A stretch of DNA of 33,615 nt from DSNY01 sp037442465. Lineage in GTDB: Bacteria; Pseudomonadota; Gammaproteobacteria; Burkholderiales; Burkholderiaceae_F. This document shows, in pieces, positions 17,125-26,871 of this stretch; the first letter of the stretch is position 1; each line of letters begins with the position of its first letter. The stretch covers positions 1 through 33,615 of the forward strand of contig JBBIQI010000011.1 in NCBI GenBank assembly GCA_037442465.1. Direction: 5' to 3'. The notes below the pieces were generated by a model that saw nothing but the letters and a program-made list of their open reading frames with translations, did no database searches and had not been told where the DNA came from. Made by a program: the position numbers and the translations under genes.

Positions 17125-18323
17125 ACCCGGATCTGGCCAAGCTGCAACCCTACCCGTTCGAGCGGTTGCGCGAGCTGCTCGCCGGGGCGAAGCCCCCGGC
17201 CGATCTGCCGCCGATCAACCTGTCGATCGGCGAGCCGAAGCACGCCACGCCGCCGTTCATCCGCGCGGCGCTGGCCGACGCGCTGGCGGGACTGGCGCAG
17301 TACCCCGCGACGCTGGGTGCGCCCGCGCTGCGCGAGGCGATCGCCGCGTGGCTCGCGCGCCGCTTCGCGCTGCCCGCAGTCGATGCGGCCACACAGGTGC
17401 TGCCGGTCAACGGCTCGCGCGAGGCCCTGTTCGCTGTCGCGCAAGCGGTCGTCGACCGCACGCGCGACCCGCTGGTGATCGCACCGAACCCGTTTTATCA
17501 GATCTATGAAGGTGCCGCGCTGCTCGCCGGCGCGCAGTTGCTGTTGCTGCCGACCACGGCCGACAACGGTTTCCGGATGGAGTTCGACCGCGTGTCGCCG
17601 GCCGAGTGGCAGCGCGTGCAGCTCGTCTACGTCTGCACGCCGGCGAACCCAACCGGTCGCGTGATGACGCTGGCCGAATGGCGCGAGCTGTTCGCGCTCT
17701 CAGACCGTTACGGTTTCGTGATCGCCTCCGACGAGTGCTACTCGGAGATCTATTTCGACGAAGCGCGTCCGCCGCTGGGCGGACTGCAGGCCGCCCATGC
17801 GTCGGGGCGCGACGGCTTTCCCAGGCTGGTCGTATTCGGCAGCCTGTCGAAACGTTCGAACGTACCGGGGCTGCGCTCGGGTTTTGTTGCCGGCGACGCG
17901 GCGGTGCTGCGCGAGTTCCTGCGGTACCGGACGTACCACGGCAACGCGATGAGCCCGCCGGTGCAGGCCGCCAGCGTCGCCGCGTGGACCGACGAGGCGC
18001 ACGTGCGCGACAACCGCCGGCTGTATGCGAGCAAGTTTGCGCAGGCCACGCCGATCGTGGCCCGCGCGCTGCCGACCGCGATGCCCGAGGCGGCCTTCTA
18101 CCTGTGGGCGCGCACGCCGATCGACGACGCCGAATACGCGCGCCGGCTCCATACCGAACGCAACGTCACCGTGCTGCCGGGTAGTTTCCTCGCGCGCGCG
18201 CGCGCCGGACTGAATCCCGGCGCCGGCTACGTGCGCATTGCGCTGGTGGCGGGTGTCGAAGAAGTGCTCGATGCCGCGCACCGCATCGCCGAATTCACCG
18301 AAACCCTTTCGAGGTCAGGATGA
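17121..18323 (+). CDS. dapC: Succinyldiaminopimelate transaminase
   Basis: A fold-type I PLP aminotransferase, 400 residues, that converts N-succinyl-2-amino-6-ketopimelate to N-succinyl-diaminopimelate with glutamate as donor. Seen: an N-terminal LSIGEPKHATPPF segment; the cofactor-binding VNGSREALFAVAQ; YVCTPANPTGRVM; SDECYSEIYFDE; and the Schiff-base Lys244 in FGSLSKRSNVPGLRSGF. Aminotransferases of this type are hard to assign from sequence alone, but it overlaps dapD by 4 bases and dapE lies downstream, which makes the DapC role very likely. Start ATG at 17121 overlaps the queF stop. Confidence 0.92.
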   Translation: MNPDLAKLQPYPFERLRELLAGAKPPADLPPINLSIGEPKHATPPFIRAALADALAGLAQYPATLGAPALREAIAAWLARRFALPAVDAATQVLPVNGSREALFAVAQAVVDRTRDPLVIAPNPFYQIYEGAALLAGAQLLLLPTTADNGFRMEFDRVSPAEWQRVQLVYVCTPANPTGRVMTLAEWRELFALSDRYGFVIASDECYSEIYFDEARPPLGGLQAAHASGRDGFPRLVVFGSLSKRSNVPGLRSGFVAGDAAVLREFLRYRTYHGNAMSPPVQAASVAAWTDEAHVRDNRRLYASKFAQATPIVARALPTAMPEAAFYLWARTPIDDAEYARRLHTERNVTVLPGSFLARARAGLNPGAGYVRIALVAGVEEVLDAAHRIAEFTETLSRSG

Positions 18324-19153
18324 ACAGCGAACAGATCATCGACGGCGCGTGGGAGCGCCGCGCCGAACTGAGCCCCACCAACGCGCCGGCGGACGTCCTG
18401 GCCGCGGTCAACGAGACCCTTGCGCGGCTGGATGCCGGCGAGTTGCGGGTCGCCGAAAAACGCTCCGGGCAGTGGGTCGTCCGGCAGTGGGTCAAGAAGG
18501 CCGTGCTGCTGTCGTTCCGCCTGCAGGACAACCAGGTCATGGAGTCCGGCGGATTCACCCGCTACTACGACAAGGTGCCGGGCAAGTTCGCGGGCTATAC
18601 CGAGCGCGACTTCGCAGCGGGCGGGTTTCGCGTCGTTCCGCCGGCGATGGTCCGCCGGGGCGCCTTCATCGCCCGCAACGTCGTGCTGATGCCCTCGTAC
18701 GTGAACATCGGCGCCTACGTCGACGAGGGCACGATGGTCGACACCTGGGCGACCGTCGGCTCATGCGCGCAGATCGGCAAGAACGTGCATCTTTCGGGCG
18801 GCGTGGGCATCGGCGGCGTGCTCGAACCGCTGCAGGCGAACCCGACGATCATCGAGGACAACTGCTTCATCGGTGCGCGCTCGGAGATCGTCGAAGGCGT
18901 CATCGTCGAGGAAAACTCGGTCATCAGCATGGGCGTGTACATCGGCCAGAGCACCAAGATCTACGACCGCGCCACCGGCGAGATCACCTACGGGCGCATT
19001 CCCGCCGGCTCGGTCGTCGTGTCGGGCAGTCTGCCTTCCGCCGACGGCAAGTACAGCCTGTATTGCGCGGTGATCGTCAAGCGCGTCGATGCGCAGACGC
19101 GCGCGAAGACGGCGATCAACGACCTGCTGCGCGAGGCCGGCGCGAGCCGCTGA
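18320..19153 (+). CDS. dapD: 2,3,4,5-tetrahydropyridine-2,6-dicarboxylate N-succinyltransferase
   Basis: Succinylates tetrahydrodipicolinate with succinyl-CoA, the first step of the succinylase route to diaminopimelate and lysine. The 277-residue protein has a helical N-terminal domain and then a left-handed beta-helix of hexapeptide repeats from about residue 108 to 245. Examples are NIGAYVDEGTMVDTWATVGS and QIGKNVHLSGGVGIGGVLEP. The C-terminal part includes YCAVIVKRVD. The start overlaps dapC in an ATGA. Confidence 0.97.
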   Translation: MNSEQIIDGAWERRAELSPTNAPADVLAAVNETLARLDAGELRVAEKRSGQWVVRQWVKKAVLLSFRLQDNQVMESGGFTRYYDKVPGKFAGYTERDFAAGGFRVVPPAMVRRGAFIARNVVLMPSYVNIGAYVDEGTMVDTWATVGSCAQIGKNVHLSGGVGIGGVLEPLQANPTIIEDNCFIGARSEIVEGVIVEENSVISMGVYIGQSTKIYDRATGEITYGRIPAGSVVVSGSLPSADGKYSLYCAVIVKRVDAQTRAKTAINDLLREAGASR

Positions 19154-19249
19154 GTTCGACGACCAAGCCTGCGCTATTCGCCGGATCGCGGGACTTCACG
19201 GGCGGCCGCCTCGTGCGTATCGTCGCCGCGTAGCGATCCGGAGACGCTG

Positions 19250-20386
19250 ATGGCACTCGAGCGACTGTTCCACCTGATGGCGGAGAAGAACGCCTCCGAT
19301 CTGTATCTGGCGGTCGGCTCGCCGATCACGATCAAGATCAACGGCGTGTGCGTGCCGATCAACCAGGAGCGGCTCGCACCGCAGGCCATCATCAGCCTGC
19401 TCGCGGAACGGTTGACCGACAGCCACTTCCGCGAGCTGGAAGAAACCCGCGAGCTGAACGTCGGTCTGCCGGTCGCCGGCGTCGGCAGCTTCCGCCTCAG
19501 CGCGTTCATGCAACGCGGCTCGGTCTCCGCGGTGGTTCGTTACATCCCGCACGAAGTGCCGCGTCTGGACGAGCTGCTGCTGCCGGACGTGCTGAAGGAC
19601 CTGATCATGGAGCGGCGCGGGCTGATCCTGGTCGTGGGCGCCGCCGGCTCGGGCAAGTCGACATCGATCGCGTCGATGCTCGACCACCGCAACGAGCTCG
19701 TCACCGGTCACATCCTCACCTTCGAGGATCCGATCGAGTTCCTGTTCCGCAACAAGAAGTCGATCATCAATCAGCGCGAAATCGGCAGCGACGCCAAGAG
19801 TCTGCACGCCGCCCTGCGCAATGCGATGCGGCAGGCGCCGGACGTGCTGTTCATCGGCGAGATCCGCGACCGCGAAACGATGGCCGCAGCGCTCGCCTAC
19901 TCGATGTCCGGCCATCTGGTCGTCGCGACAATGCACGCGACCAACAGCGCGCACGCACTGAATCGCGTGATCAGCTTCTATACGCCCGAAACCCGGCAGG
20001 CGCTGTTCGAGGACCTCGCCGCATCGCTGAAGGCGGTCGTTTCGCAGCGGCTGGTGCGCTCAAGGAAGGGCGGCCGCGTGCCGGCGGTCGAGGTGCTGAT
20101 GAACGCCGGCCAGATGAGCTCGCTGATCGAGCGCGGCGACGTGTCGGGCATCAAGGAAGCGATGGAACAGAGCCTTGCGCCCGAGAGCCAGTCGTTCGAG
20201 CAGAGCCTGTACACGCTGCTGCAGAAGGACATCGTCACGCGCGAAGACGCGCTGGCGGCGGCCGATTCGAAGAACAACCTGCTGTGGCTGATCAATAACG
20301 CCGGCAAGCCGAGCACGCCGGCGCAACAGCCCAAGAAGGCGGCCAACGATACGTCGTCGTTCTCCGAGTTCACGCTGAACATTTAA
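19250..20386 (+). CDS. PilT/PilU-family type IV pilus ATPase, PilU-like
   Basis: A hexameric secretion-type ATPase of the twitching-motility group, 378 residues. An N-terminal PAS-like domain (ASDLYLAVGSPITIKINGVC) is followed by the RecA-like core: Walker A GAAGSGKST (130-138), Asp box TFEDPIEF with Glu159, Walker B VLFIGEIRD with Glu204, and His box TMHATNSAHALNRV with His229. All catalytic residues are intact. The long C-terminal tail ending in FSEFTLNI favours PilU, the accessory retraction ATPase, over PilT. It has a GGAG ribosome-binding site and lies between dapD and dapE, away from any pilus gene in the window. Confidence 0.88.
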   Translation: MALERLFHLMAEKNASDLYLAVGSPITIKINGVCVPINQERLAPQAIISLLAERLTDSHFRELEETRELNVGLPVAGVGSFRLSAFMQRGSVSAVVRYIPHEVPRLDELLLPDVLKDLIMERRGLILVVGAAGSGKSTSIASMLDHRNELVTGHILTFEDPIEFLFRNKKSIINQREIGSDAKSLHAALRNAMRQAPDVLFIGEIRDRETMAAALAYSMSGHLVVATMHATNSAHALNRVISFYTPETRQALFEDLAASLKAVVSQRLVRSRKGGRVPAVEVLMNAGQMSSLIERGDVSGIKEAMEQSLAPESQSFEQSLYTLLQKDIVTREDALAAADSKNNLLWLINNAGKPSTPAQQPKKAANDTSSFSEFTLNI

Positions 20387-20440
20387 ACCCAGATCCGGCA
20401 GTTGGCCATTCTTCGTCCGGTCGCTGCCCCACCTCTGGGC

Positions 20441-20509
20441 AATCCGAGCCGAAGTCCCTCGTCATTCCGAGCCGAAGTCCCTCGTCATTCCGAGCCGACG
20501 GCGAGGAAT
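20441..20509. repeat. 23-bp tandem repeat, about three copies
   Basis: Two nearly identical 23-base units (20441-20463 and 20464-20486; consensus ATTCCGAGCCGAAGTCCCTC then GTC; one base differs) and a third that keeps the first 12 bases before diverging (20487-20509). The third unit is also the left arm of the palindrome at 20484-20555. The pattern suggests local duplication of part of a dispersed intergenic element. Confidence 0.8.
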
Positions 20510-20555
20510 CTCACGCGCTCGCTACGCCGAAATCCCTCGCTGCGCTCGGGATGAC
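20484..20555. repeat. Imperfect palindromic intergenic element (REP/MITE-like)
   Basis: The left arm at 20484-20512 starts GTCATTCCGAGCCGACGGCG. The reverse complement of the right arm at 20529-20555 starts GTCATCCCGAGCGCAGCGAG. They match over the first 12 bases with one mismatch and stay similar to the ends with two small gaps. The roughly 16-base centre is CGCTCGC-rich. This looks like the REP-type palindromes scattered between genes in many high-G+C genomes. No ORF or target-site duplication is evident. Confidence 0.65.
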
Positions 20556-20588
20556 AGCGTCGGCGCTGCGGGCGGCAGCGTCGGCGCT
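20555..20588. repeat. 13-bp direct repeat with 21-bp period
   Basis: CAGCGTCGGCGCT occurs at 20555-20567 and again at 20576-20588, joined by GCGGGCGG. A degraded third copy (CGCGTCGGCGCG) follows close by. It directly abuts the palindromic element, so the whole 20441-20600 block is repeat-built. Confidence 0.6.
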
Positions 20589-20919
20589 CGGGGTCGTCGC
20601 GTCGGCGCGTGGGCCGTCGCCCGCGCGCCATTCCGGGCCTGCGCCCTGCGCCAGCGCGAGATGACCCGCTCGATCGCGGCGTCACCCGCTGGGTGAGCGC
20701 AGTCGAAGCCGCAAAGGCCGACCGAACAACGCACTTGCGCGAAACTGCATCGGTGCACTGCCGGGTTCGGGTTAAACGACCGTCCGGGCACTGCGCCCGG
20801 GGCGACTTCGGTTCATGCCCAACGCGGCGCGCGGCGGCGTCTTTCTCGCGCTGCGCGCGCCGGCGCCGGTCGGCGCGGCGTTTCCGGGATAATGCGGGGC
20901 CCCTCGCCTCGCTCTGCCC

Positions 20920-22047
20920 GTGAACGCGACTCTCGACCTCACCCGCCGGCTGATCGCCTGCCGTTCCGTTACACCGGCCGACGACGGCTGCCAGGATCTG
21001 ATCGCGCAGCGGCTGGCACCGCTCGGCTTTCGCGCAGAGCGCATCGACCGCAACGGTGTGGTCAACCTGTGGTTGCGGCGTGGCGACTCGCGGCCGACTT
21101 TCGTGTTTGCCGGGCACACCGACGTCGTCCCTGCGGGTCCGCTCGATCAATGGCAGTCGGATCCGTTCGAACCGACGCAGCGCGACGGCCGACTGTACGG
21201 GCGCGGCGCCAGCGACATGAAAAGCTCGATCGCCGCGTTCGTGGTCGCGGCCGAGGAGTTCATTCGCGCGCATCCGCAACCGCGCGGCTCGATCGCGCTG
21301 CTGCTGACGTCCGACGAGGAAGGCCCGGCCACGGACGGCACGGTGGCGGTCGTCGAAAGGCTGGCGGCGCGTGGCGAGGCGATCGACTACTGCGTCGTCG
21401 GCGAACCGACCTCGGTCGAGCGGCTCGGCGACACGATCAAGAACGGCCGGCGCGGCTCGTTGACGGGCAGGCTCGTCGTCAGCGGCATCCAAGGGCACGT
21501 CGCTTACCCGCAACTCGCACGCAACCCCGTACACCAGCTCGCGCCGGCGCTCGCCGAGCTGACGGCCGCCGAGTGGGACTGCGGCGACGAGTACTTTCCG
21601 CCGACCACTTTCCAGGTGTCGAACATCCACGCCGGCACCGGCGCGTCGAACGTGATCCCCGGCACCTGCGAGGTCGACTTCAACCTGCGCTTCGCGCCGG
21701 TGTCGGGCGCCGAGGAGCTGATGCAGCGGATCGAGGCTATCCTCGCCAAGCACGGCCTCGACTATCGCATCGAGTGGACGCTCGGCGCGCGGCCTTTTCT
21801 GACGCCGCCGCGCGAGCTGGTCGACGCGCTCCGCCGCGCGATTTCCGAGTGCACCGGGGTCGACGCCGAGCTGTCGACCACCGGCGGCACGTCCGACGGG
21901 CGCTTCATCGCGACCGTGTGCCCGCAGGTGGTCGAGTTCGGTCCGCCGAACGCGTCGATCCACAAGATCGACGAGCACATTCGCGTCGACGACCTGGAAC
22001 CGTTGAAGAACGTCTACCGCCGCACGCTCGAGCTGCTGCTCGCCTGA
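20920..22047 (+). CDS. dapE: Succinyl-diaminopimelate desuccinylase
   Basis: A dinuclear zinc M20-family hydrolase that releases succinate from N-succinyl-LL-diaminopimelate. The 375-residue protein is complete. It shows His66 and Asp68 in FAGHTDVVPAG, bridging Asp99 in GRGASDMK, the catalytic Glu133 and metal Glu134 in TSDEEGPA, a GEPTS segment, the dimerisation domain, and a C-terminal metal His in NASIHKIDEHI. The start is a GTG at 20920 with no ATG alternative and no strong ribosome-binding site. It is separated from dapC and dapD by the pilus ATPase and the repeat region but belongs to the same pathway. Confidence 0.96.
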   Translation: MNATLDLTRRLIACRSVTPADDGCQDLIAQRLAPLGFRAERIDRNGVVNLWLRRGDSRPTFVFAGHTDVVPAGPLDQWQSDPFEPTQRDGRLYGRGASDMKSSIAAFVVAAEEFIRAHPQPRGSIALLLTSDEEGPATDGTVAVVERLAARGEAIDYCVVGEPTSVERLGDTIKNGRRGSLTGRLVVSGIQGHVAYPQLARNPVHQLAPALAELTAAEWDCGDEYFPPTTFQVSNIHAGTGASNVIPGTCEVDFNLRFAPVSGAEELMQRIEAILAKHGLDYRIEWTLGARPFLTPPRELVDALRRAISECTGVDAELSTTGGTSDGRFIATVCPQVVEFGPPNASIHKIDEHIRVDDLEPLKNVYRRTLELLLA

Positions 22048-22056
22048 ACGCCACCC

Positions 22057-22953
22057 ATGTCAAACATCGACGCCCAGGCCAATCTGCGCACCGTACGCGA
22101 CGTGCTGCGTTTCGCGGTGACGCGCTTCAGCGAGGCGCAACTGTACTTCGGCCACGGCCAAGTCGACGCCTTCGACGAAGCCGTGTTCCTGGTGATGCGG
22201 GCGCTGAAGCTGCCGGTCGAGCGGCTCGACGTGTTCCTCGATGCCTACCTGACGCACGCCGAAATCAACACGCTGCTGCAGTTGATCGCGCGGCGCGTGA
22301 AGAAGCGCGTGCCGGCCGCCTACCTGTTGCAGGAAGCCTGGCTGCAGGGATACCGGTTCTACGTCGACGAGCGCGCGATCATTCCGCGTTCCTTCATCGC
22401 CGAGCTGCTGAAGGACGGGCTGCATCCGTGGGTGCAGGAGCCGAGCGACGTTACCGAGCTGCTCGACATGTGCACCGGCTCCGGCTGCCTGGCGGTGATG
22501 GCGGCCGACATCTTTCCGCGCGCCAGGATCGACGCCGTCGACGTGTCCAAGGATGCACTCGCCGTCGCCAAGCGCAACGTCGCCGATTACGGTCTCGAGA
22601 CCCGTGTCCGGCTGGTCGAGTCGGATCTGTTCGCCGGCCTGCCGAACCGGCGCTACGACGTGATTCTGTGCAACCCGCCGTACGTCACCGATGCGTCGAT
22701 GAGCAGGCTGCCGAAGGAGTACACGTACGAGCCCAAACTCGCGCTCGCCGGCGGCGGCGACGGCATGGACGTGATCAAGCGGCTGCTGCGTGAAGCACGC
22801 AATCACCTCAAGCGCGGCGGCATCCTCGTCGTGGAGGTCGGCGGCGAGCGTGCGACGGTCGAGCAGCAGTTCAAGGACATCCCGATGACCTGGCTGACCA
22901 CCAGCGCCGGCGACGACATGGTGTTCCTCGTCCGCCAGGAGGAGCTGCCCTAG
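22057..22953 (+). CDS. prmB: 50S ribosomal protein L3 N5-glutamine methyltransferase
   Basis: A SAM-dependent class I methyltransferase, 298 residues, that methylates a glutamine in ribosomal protein L3. An N-terminal helical domain (about 1-90) is followed by the Rossmann core with motif I LLDMCTGSGCLAV (near 135-147), AVDVSKDAL and the NPPY motif at 206-209, which is diagnostic of glutamine-N5 and related amino methyltransferases. I favour PrmB over its paralogue PrmC (release-factor methyltransferase) because of the longer N-terminal domain, the FYVDERAIIPRSFIAELL stretch and its place after dapE, as in related bacteria. It starts 9 bases after dapE. Confidence 0.9.
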   Translation: MSNIDAQANLRTVRDVLRFAVTRFSEAQLYFGHGQVDAFDEAVFLVMRALKLPVERLDVFLDAYLTHAEINTLLQLIARRVKKRVPAAYLLQEAWLQGYRFYVDERAIIPRSFIAELLKDGLHPWVQEPSDVTELLDMCTGSGCLAVMAADIFPRARIDAVDVSKDALAVAKRNVADYGLETRVRLVESDLFAGLPNRRYDVILCNPPYVTDASMSRLPKEYTYEPKLALAGGGDGMDVIKRLLREARNHLKRGGILVVEVGGERATVEQQFKDIPMTWLTTSAGDDMVFLVRQEELP

Positions 22954-22958
22954 ACGCC

Positions 22959-23038
22959 AGGATTCAGGATTCAGCGGATTGCCACATGCGCCGGCCTCGG
23001 CGTGTTCGCGATCTGCCGATACCTGAGTCCTGAATCCT
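22959..23038. repeat. 16-bp inverted repeat between prmB and yheS
   Basis: AGGATTCAGGATTCAG (22959-22974) is matched in inverted orientation at 23023-23038 (CTGAGTCCTGAATCCT) with a single mismatch, around a 48-base loop. Each arm also has internal GGATTCA repeats, and a further partial copy (AATCCT) follows. The element fills nearly all of the 98-base gap before yheS and could form a long hairpin in the transcript. There is no T-tract, so it is not a standard terminator. Confidence 0.75.
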
Positions 23039-23051
23039 CAATCCTGCCTCC

Positions 23052-24952
<1,901 letters not shown>

Positions 24953-24956
<4 letters not shown>

Positions 24957-26158
24957 GCGGCACCTTGCACGCCCCCCTGGCGGGCGTACGCATCCTCGAT
25001 CTGACGCGGCTGCTACCCGGCCCCGCGGCGACGATGCATCTGGCGGACTTCGGCGCCGACGTGATCAAGGTGGAGGACACCGGCGAAGGCGACTATCTGC
25101 GCGGATTCCCGCCGCTCGTCGACAACGGTGCCGGCGCGCGCGTCAACGCGATCTTCGAGGCCGTCAACCGCGGCAAGCGCTCGATTTGCATCGATCTGAA
25201 GTCGGCTGCAGGGCGCGACGTGCTGCTGAAGCTCGCCGACACGGCCGATGCGCTGATCGAAGGCTTTCGCCCCGGTGTGATGGCGCGGCTGGACCTCGGC
25301 TGGGAGGTGCTGCACGCGCGTAACCCGAAGCTCGTCGTCTGTTCGCTGTCGGGCTACGGACAGAACGGCCCGCTCGCGCAGGCGGCCGGGCACGACATCA
25401 ACTACCTCGCCACCAGCGGCGTGCTCGACCAGATCCGCGCTCACGGACAGCCGGCGATTCCGAACCTGCAGCTCGGCGACCTGCTCGGCGGCGCGCTGTC
25501 CGCGTTGTCGACGCTGCTGATCGCGCTGCTGGGTGCGCAGCGCACCGGGCAGGGCCGCTATGTCGATGTCGCGATGACCGACGGACTGCTAGCGCATCAC
25601 TTCTTTGCGCATGCGGAGCTCGACGGCGGTTCGGTGCCGGTCGCCGGGCAGTCGCTGCTGACCGGCGGGGCCCCCTGCTATCGCGTCTACACGACTGCAG
25701 ACGGCGGCGAGCTGGCGGTCGGCGCGCTGGAACTGAAGTTCTGGCTGGCGTTCTGCGAGGCGATCGGACTGCCGGAACTGGCATCGAATCACTGGTCGCT
25801 CGGCGAGGTACCGGGGTCGGAGGCGGCACGGTTCACGGCGCAGCGCGTGGCCGAGCGGTTGCGCATGCAGACGCTCGCGCACTGGACCGCGATCTTCGGG
25901 CGCGTCGACGCCTGTGTGGCGCCGGTGCTGACGCCGAGCCAGGCGCTTGCGCACCCGCAGTTCCAGGCGCGCCAACGGGTGCGCAAGCGCGCCGCCGTGA
26001 CGCACGTCGGACCGCTCGCACAAATGACGGCGCACGACTTTGCGCCACGCCCGGCACCGGCGGCAGGCGCGCACACGCGCGCACTTCTGCGAGAAATCGG
26101 TTTGGACGACAGCGCAATCGCGCAGCTGGTCGCGCGCGGCGTGGTCAAGGAGTCCTGA
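24953..26158 (+). CDS. CaiB/BaiF family protein, alpha-methylacyl-CoA racemase-like
   Basis: A class III CoA-transferase-fold protein of 401 residues. The N-terminus LAGVRILDLTRLLPGPAATM and ADFGADVIKVE are family hallmarks. Residues used by alpha-methylacyl-CoA racemases appear in the right places: His147 in AAGHDINYLATSG, Asp176 in QLGDLLGG and Glu260 in GALELKFW. They correspond, as I recall the alignment, to His126, Asp156 and Glu241 of the Mycobacterium tuberculosis enzyme. I therefore favour a racemase that epimerises the alpha carbon of 2-methylacyl-CoAs, although a CoA-transferase role cannot be excluded. The start overlaps yheS by 4 bases and the stop shares a base with the next gene (TGATG). 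Confidence 0.82.
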
Positions 26159-26871
26159 TGCACGTCGAGCGCCGCCGACTGCTGCTGATGCGCCACGGCT
26201 CGGTCGACTACTTCGACGCCGAGGGCCGCCCCTACCCGCCCGACGATGTCCCGCTGACTGCGCAGGGCGTGGCGCAGGCGCGTGCCATGGGCGAGGCGTT
26301 GCGAGGCATTTCGATCGACCGCGTGGTCACGAGCGGACTGCGGCGAACGCGCGAAACCGCGCAGCACGTGCTCGCGGCAGCACGCGTCGATCCGCCGGTC
26401 GAACACTGGCCGGACCTACAGGAAATCCGCGGAGGACGGCTGTCGGCGATCCGCGACGACGAGCTGCGCGATGCCTTCCTCGCCGCTTTCGAAGGTGCGG
26501 TGCCGCGCGCTACGCGCTTCCTGGGCGGCGAAACGATCGGCGATCTGCTCGACCGCGCGCTGCCGGCGCTGCAGCGGCTGCTGGCCGACGACGCGTGGGA
26601 CACGGTGCTGCTAGTCGCGCACGGGGGCGTCAACCGTGCCGTGCTGTCGTGGTTCCTGACAGGACAGCACGCCTTCCTCGGCGGGCTGGCACAGGACGCA
26701 GGCTGCCTGAACGTGATCGACGTCGGTCCCACGCCGGCCAAGAGTGTGGTGCGCGTCGTCAACTTCTGCGCGATCGATACGCTGCGCATGGGCACGCGGC
26801 TGTCCACGATGGAAGAGCTGCTGCAAAAGTACCTGAAAACGCGGGCGCGCCCCGCGGCGGAGCCGACATGA
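26158..26871 (+). CDS. Histidine phosphatase family protein
   Basis: A phosphoglycerate-mutase-like phosphatase of 237 residues. The catalytic motif LLMRHGS gives phosphohistidine His13 with Arg12; Arg62 lies in TSGLRRTRETA, Glu89 in LQEIRGG is the likely acid, and the second His is His155 in VAHGGVNRA. The substrate is unknown: the family includes sugar, nucleotide and small-molecule phosphatases. It lies between a racemase-like gene (1-base overlap) and an APH-fold kinase (4-base overlap), so it probably acts on a phosphorylated intermediate or side product of that kinase. No signal peptide is present. Confidence 0.88.
   Translation: MHVERRRLLLMRHGSVDYFDAEGRPYPPDDVPLTAQGVAQARAMGEALRGISIDRVVTSGLRRTRETAQHVLAAARVDPPVEHWPDLQEIRGGRLSAIRDDELRDAFLAAFEGAVPRATRFLGGETIGDLLDRALPALQRLLADDAWDTVLLVAHGGVNRAVLSWFLTGQHAFLGGLAQDAGCLNVIDVGPTPAKSVVRVVNFCAIDTLRMGTRLSTMEELLQKYLKTRARPAAEPT

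Larger units (their letters stand above)
20387..20919. other. 533-bp intergenic region between pilU-like gene and dapE
   Basis: No convincing gene is present. The left half holds short repeats: a 23-bp tandem repeat, an overlapping imperfect palindrome and a 21-bp direct repeat (listed separately). The right half has small hairpins without T-tracts: CACCC-GCT-GGGTG near 20691, and CCGGGC-ACTGC-GCCCGG at 20784-20800. GATAAT at 20888-20893 could be a -10 for dapE, but no -35 is clear. Open frames across it are arginine-rich artefacts of high G+C. Confidence 0.6.

Noticed and set aside
20888..20893. Promoter for dapE at GATAAT
   Set aside because: No -35 element at a proper distance; mentioned only as a weak possibility in the spacer entry.
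20387..20919. Small gene or CRISPR array in the repeat-bearing spacer
   Set aside because: Repeats lack unique spacers of constant length, and the open frames (such as 20609-20923) have no start signals or recognisable protein features.
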